DNA from: Gammaproteobacteria bacterium
GTDB taxonomy: Bacteria > Pseudomonadota > Gammaproteobacteria > DRLM01
Length of the DNA stretch: 16,555 bases
Reading direction: 5' to 3'
Assembly: GCA_015490395.1 (NCBI GenBank)
Contig: WFXX01000149.1
Span: 1-16,555, forward strand
Below the pieces are notes generated by a model, which did not search any database, had not been told where the DNA came from, and saw only the letters and a list, made by a program, of their open reading frames with translations. Below, piece after piece: positions 14,200 to 16,555 of this stretch; positions within the stretch are counted from its first letter, which is position 1, and each line of letters opens with the position of its first letter. Both the position numbers and the translations under genes were made by a program.

Positions 14200-14493
14200 T
14201 CAGCCATAGCGAGCGGCGATGGGGATGTCGTTCAGCGCCACCTGCCAGCCCCGGTGCAGGTGAGCGAGGAAGGGGTGCACCCCCCGAGCCTCCCCTATCG
14301 GGGCCACGTCGGTCGCCGAGCCGATGAGGAGCGGCGAGCCGTCCGGCCCGGTAGCGCGGTTCTTGGTGGCCTTCTCAATTTTGATTTCGAAATGGTGAAC
14401 ATGGCGAGTATCGCTAGGGTATGGCCTACCGCCGCCGAGCGATGGTCCCGCCATGGTGCGCCGGATCGGGTCCACGGGTGGCTGCCCGTGCAT
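14200..14493 (-). CDS. Possible small or remnant protein, unrecognised
   Basis: An open frame of 97 residues on the reverse strand. Its middle (HHFEIKIEKATKNRA) uses AAA, ATT and GAA codons unlike the neighbouring genes and reads more like real protein than most chance frames here. No good ribosome-binding site or family motif was recognised. It might be the end of a broken gene whose upstream part is frame-disrupted at 14494-14980, or simply a chance frame. Confidence 0.2.
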   Translation of the reverse strand: MHGQPPVDPIRRTMAGPSLGGGRPYPSDTRHVHHFEIKIEKATKNRATGPDGSPLLIGSATDVAPIGEARGVHPFLAHLHRGWQVALNDIPIAARYG

Positions 14494-15133
14494 TCACAAA
14501 GTCATGCCGTGGTGAGCGGGTGTGCGCACGTCGGTGCCCGGAAGAAGCCCCGGATCAGCACCGGGAGGCGCTACCTGCTGTGCAGATCCCGTGGCACCGC
14601 CCGAATCAGCTCCATGCCGTCGCTGACCGGGTGCCGACGGAGCCTGCGCTTGCGGTGCGCCCAGACCAGCTTGCCCGAGTCTGGGGGGCATAGGGCGGCC
14701 AATGAACGGCTCCAGACGGTCCCGGTGTGCCTTGCCGAGGGACCGCACCCGGGGCTCCGGTGCACCGGGTGGTCGTCGCCATCAGGAAGATCTTGCACTC
14801 CCTCCCCTCCAGGAGACGGCGCAGCAAAGCCCTCGGGGAGCTCCGCCGCAGCACCAAGGGGCCGGTGTCTTGGCTTGGTGTGGCACAGGATGTGCGCATC
14901 TCCACTTCCAGGCGTTGCGCTCCCAGCCTGTAGGTGAACCGGGTCGGCCCCAGGCCCCATAGGCGGTACCCGAGCATTGGAGCAGCCCGGACGGGTCGTC
15001 ATCCCCGGTACGGGGAAGGGGAGCACTCCATCACGACGGCGAACCAAAACAGTATGCGATGGCACCCTTGGGCGCTTGCAAGCCGGACGTTTTCCCAAGG
15101 GCCAGCGCCGCGGTCCCGCGGTAGACGGGCCTC

Positions 15134-15142
15134 TGTTAGAAT
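15134..15142 (+). promoter_or_regulatory. Extended -10 promoter candidate for the hybrid kinase gene
   Basis: TGTTAGAAT holds TGn directly before TAGAAT (15137-15142, five of six to TATAAT). No good -35 is seen 17 bases upstream, which extended -10 promoters do not require. Transcription would begin near 15149, almost at the ATG at 15152. Confidence 0.45.
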
Positions 15143-15151
15143 CGAACGACC

Positions 15152-16555
15152 ATGGATCCTCGCTCCTACCTGCGGATCCTCTTGGTGGAGGACCACCCGG
15201 GCGATGCCCGGCTCATCCGTGTAGCCTTGGCCGAGGCCGGCGGCTTCTGGGTGGAGCACCTGGAACGTTTGGAGCCGGCGCTGGTGCGCCTGTGCAGCGA
15301 GGCCTACGACGCCGTGCTCCTGGATCTCTCCCTGCCTGAGTCCACCGGGCTGGAGACCCTTCGCCGGGTTCTGGAGGTGGCCCCCGAGACCCCTGTGGTG
15401 GTGCTCAGCGGCCTGGCGGATGAGGATACCGCCTTGGAGGCGGTACGTCGGGGCGCCCAGGACTACCTGGTCAAGGGGCAGGGGGAAGGCGTCTGGGTAG
15501 GACGGGCCGTACGCTATGCCGTCGAGCGCAAGCGCGCGGAGCTGGCCCTGCGCCGGGCCCAGGAGGAGCTGGAGCGGCGGGTGCGCGAGCGCACTGCCCA
15601 CCTGGAGGCGGCCAACCGGGAGCTCCAGCGGGAGGTGGTCCGCCGCCGGCGCACCGTAGAGGCCCTGCGCCGGGCTCACGGCTTCAACCGAATTCTGCTA
15701 GATACCTTGGGGGCCTTCATCGTGGTGCTGGACCCCCGAGGCCGGCTGCTGCAGGCCAACCGTGCCGGCCGCGAGCTTCTGGGGCTGGACGAAGAAGGGA
15801 TGCGGGGCCAGCCCTTCGGCACCCTGCTGGAGGGGCCGGGCGAGGCCGAGACCCTGCGGGCTCTCCTAGAGCAGCTGCATCAGGGAGCGGGACCTCAGCA
15901 CCAAGAGACCCACCTCCGGGATGCCGGCGGCCGGCTTCGGCTGCTGGCTTGGACCTTCACTGCCCTCCGGCGAGCGGGGGGTCTCGAGAGCGTGGTGGGC
16001 GTGGGGGTGGATGTCACGGAGCGCCGCCGCCGGGAGGAGGAGGAGCGCCGCCGCCTGAGCGAGGCGGCCCACGTCTTCAGATTGTGCGCCGTGGGTGAGA
16101 TGGCCACCCAGGTGGCCCACGAGCTTAACCAGCCCCTGGCGGCGGTGGCCAACTTTGCCGAGGCGGGCCTGCGCCTGCTGCAGCGGGGCGAGAGCGGCGA
16201 GGTGGCCGAGGCCCTCCGGGCCATCGCCGCCGAGGCCAGGCGGGCCGGCGAGATCATCCGCCGCATTCGGCGGTTCGTGCGCAAGGCCGAGCACCAGCAT
16301 GAGCCACTGGCGTTGGACGCCCTGGTGCAGGAGGCCCTGGCCTTGGTCCGCGCCGAGGCGCGGTGGCGGCGTGCGACCTTGGAGCCCGAGCTTGAGCGTG
16401 GCCTGCTGGTCCAGGGTGACCGGGTGCTGCTGGAGCAGGTGGTGCTCAACCTGGTGCGCAACGCCCTGGAGGCTGTGGAGGGGCGTGCGCAAGGGCGAGT
16501 CAGGGTGGCGGTGCGGCGCACGGAGGGCTGGCAGGCGGAGGTGTCGGTGGAAGAT
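15152..16555 (+). CDS. Receiver-PAS-histidine kinase hybrid, 3' end missing
   Basis: The frame is open from ATG 15152 to the window end (468 codons). Residues 5-120 are a response-regulator receiver: acidic pair E13-D14, phospho-acceptor D58 in LLLDLSLP, Ser86 and K108 in DYLVKG. A charged coiled coil (about 124-175, rich in Arg/Glu/Leu) links to a PAS domain (about 178-290, LDTLGAFIVVLDPRGRLLQANRAG, ending VGVGVDVTERRRREEEE). Next is a FixL/NtrB-like kinase: H-box VGEMATQVAHELNQPLAAV with H323, then the N-box LEQVVLNLVRNALEAV with N437. The G-boxes lie beyond the window. No transmembrane segment is seen, so it is cytoplasmic and likely receives a phosphate from, or senses with, another system. 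No Shine-Dalgarno precedes the ATG. Confidence 0.9.
   Translation, partial: MDPRSYLRILLVEDHPGDARLIRVALAEAGGFWVEHLERLEPALVRLCSEAYDAVLLDLSLPESTGLETLRRVLEVAPETPVVVLSGLADEDTALEAVRRGAQDYLVKGQGEGVWVGRAVRYAVERKRAELALRRAQEELERRVRERTAHLEAANRELQREVVRRRRTVEALRRAHGFNRILLDTLGAFIVVLDPRGRLLQANRAGRELLGLDEEGMRGQPFGTLLEGPGEAETLRALLEQLHQGAGPQHQETHLRDAGGRLRLLAWTFTALRRAGGLESVVGVGVDVTERRRREEEERRRLSEAAHVFRLCAVGEMATQVAHELNQPLAAVANFAEAGLRLLQRGESGEVAEALRAIAAEARRAGEIIRRIRRFVRKAEHQHEPLALDALVQEALALVRAEARWRRATLEPELERGLLVQGDRVLLEQVVLNLVRNALEAVEGRAQGRVRVAVRRTEGWQAEVSVED

Larger units (their letters stand above)
14187..15151. other. 965-base stretch without a recognisable gene
   Basis: Both strands have overlapping open frames of 60-230 codons, as expected by chance in such G+C-rich DNA, but none shows a motif I can name. 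Composition is patchy: 14375-14405 is locally A+T-rich (TCAATTTTGATTTCGAAATG) unlike the flanking genes. There is a small perfect hairpin, CACGGG (14473-14478) with CCCGTG (14485-14490). I found no terminal inverted repeats, target duplication, tRNA or CRISPR-like repeats. The likeliest explanation is decayed coding DNA or an old insertion. The final 20 bases hold the promoter candidate of the kinase gene. Confidence 0.5.

Noticed and set aside
14187..15151. Complete insertion sequence
   Set aside because: No terminal inverted repeats, target-site duplication or recognisable transposase motif could be found by eye.

Overview
The window is very G+C-rich, gene-dense DNA with nearly all genes on the + strand, many GTG starts and overlapping stop/start codons. 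It looks like a chromosomal segment of a high-G+C proteobacterium, probably a gammaproteobacterium. The basis is the FG-GAP-type repeats, the DUF523 protein and the FixL-like kinase; species cannot be read from the sequence. The inositol cluster makes a thermophilic or salt-adapted host worth considering, but that is inference.

Layout. (1) 1-1232: the 3' part of a gene for an FG-GAP-like repeat protein with six tandem repeats. (2) 1296-7154: a probable operon with a lipoprotein sugar-binding protein, two MalF/MalG-type permeases and a MalK/UgpC-type ATPase. These are followed after 26 and 19 bases by a rhomboid protease and a membrane-anchored SDH/ClpP-fold protease. (3) 7155-12249: an inositol cluster. 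myo-Inositol-1-phosphate synthase has its own long leader. After a 287-base structured spacer come four overlapping genes: CDP-alcohol phosphatidyltransferase, sugar-1-phosphate nucleotidyltransferase, HAD phosphatase and a PfkB kinase fused to an HD domain. (4) 12250-13584: a secreted protein of unknown function with its own sigma70-like promoter and a clear intrinsic terminator. (5) 13599-14186: a DUF523 protein. (6) 14187-15151: about 965 bases with no recognisable gene and mixed composition. (7) 15152-16555: a receiver-PAS-histidine kinase hybrid that runs off the window end.

The most interesting part is region 3. Its genes match, step for step, the known route to di-myo-inositol phosphate (DIP): glucose-6-phosphate to inositol-1-phosphate, to CDP-inositol, to a phosphorylated inositol phosphodiester, then dephosphorylation. 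Here the cytidylyltransferase and the transferase are separate genes, a HAD enzyme is a candidate for the dephosphorylation step, and a PfkB-HD fusion with six potential metal ligands is an unexplained extra part. The product could be DIP, a related inositol phosphodiester solute or an inositol lipid headgroup; sequence alone does not decide.
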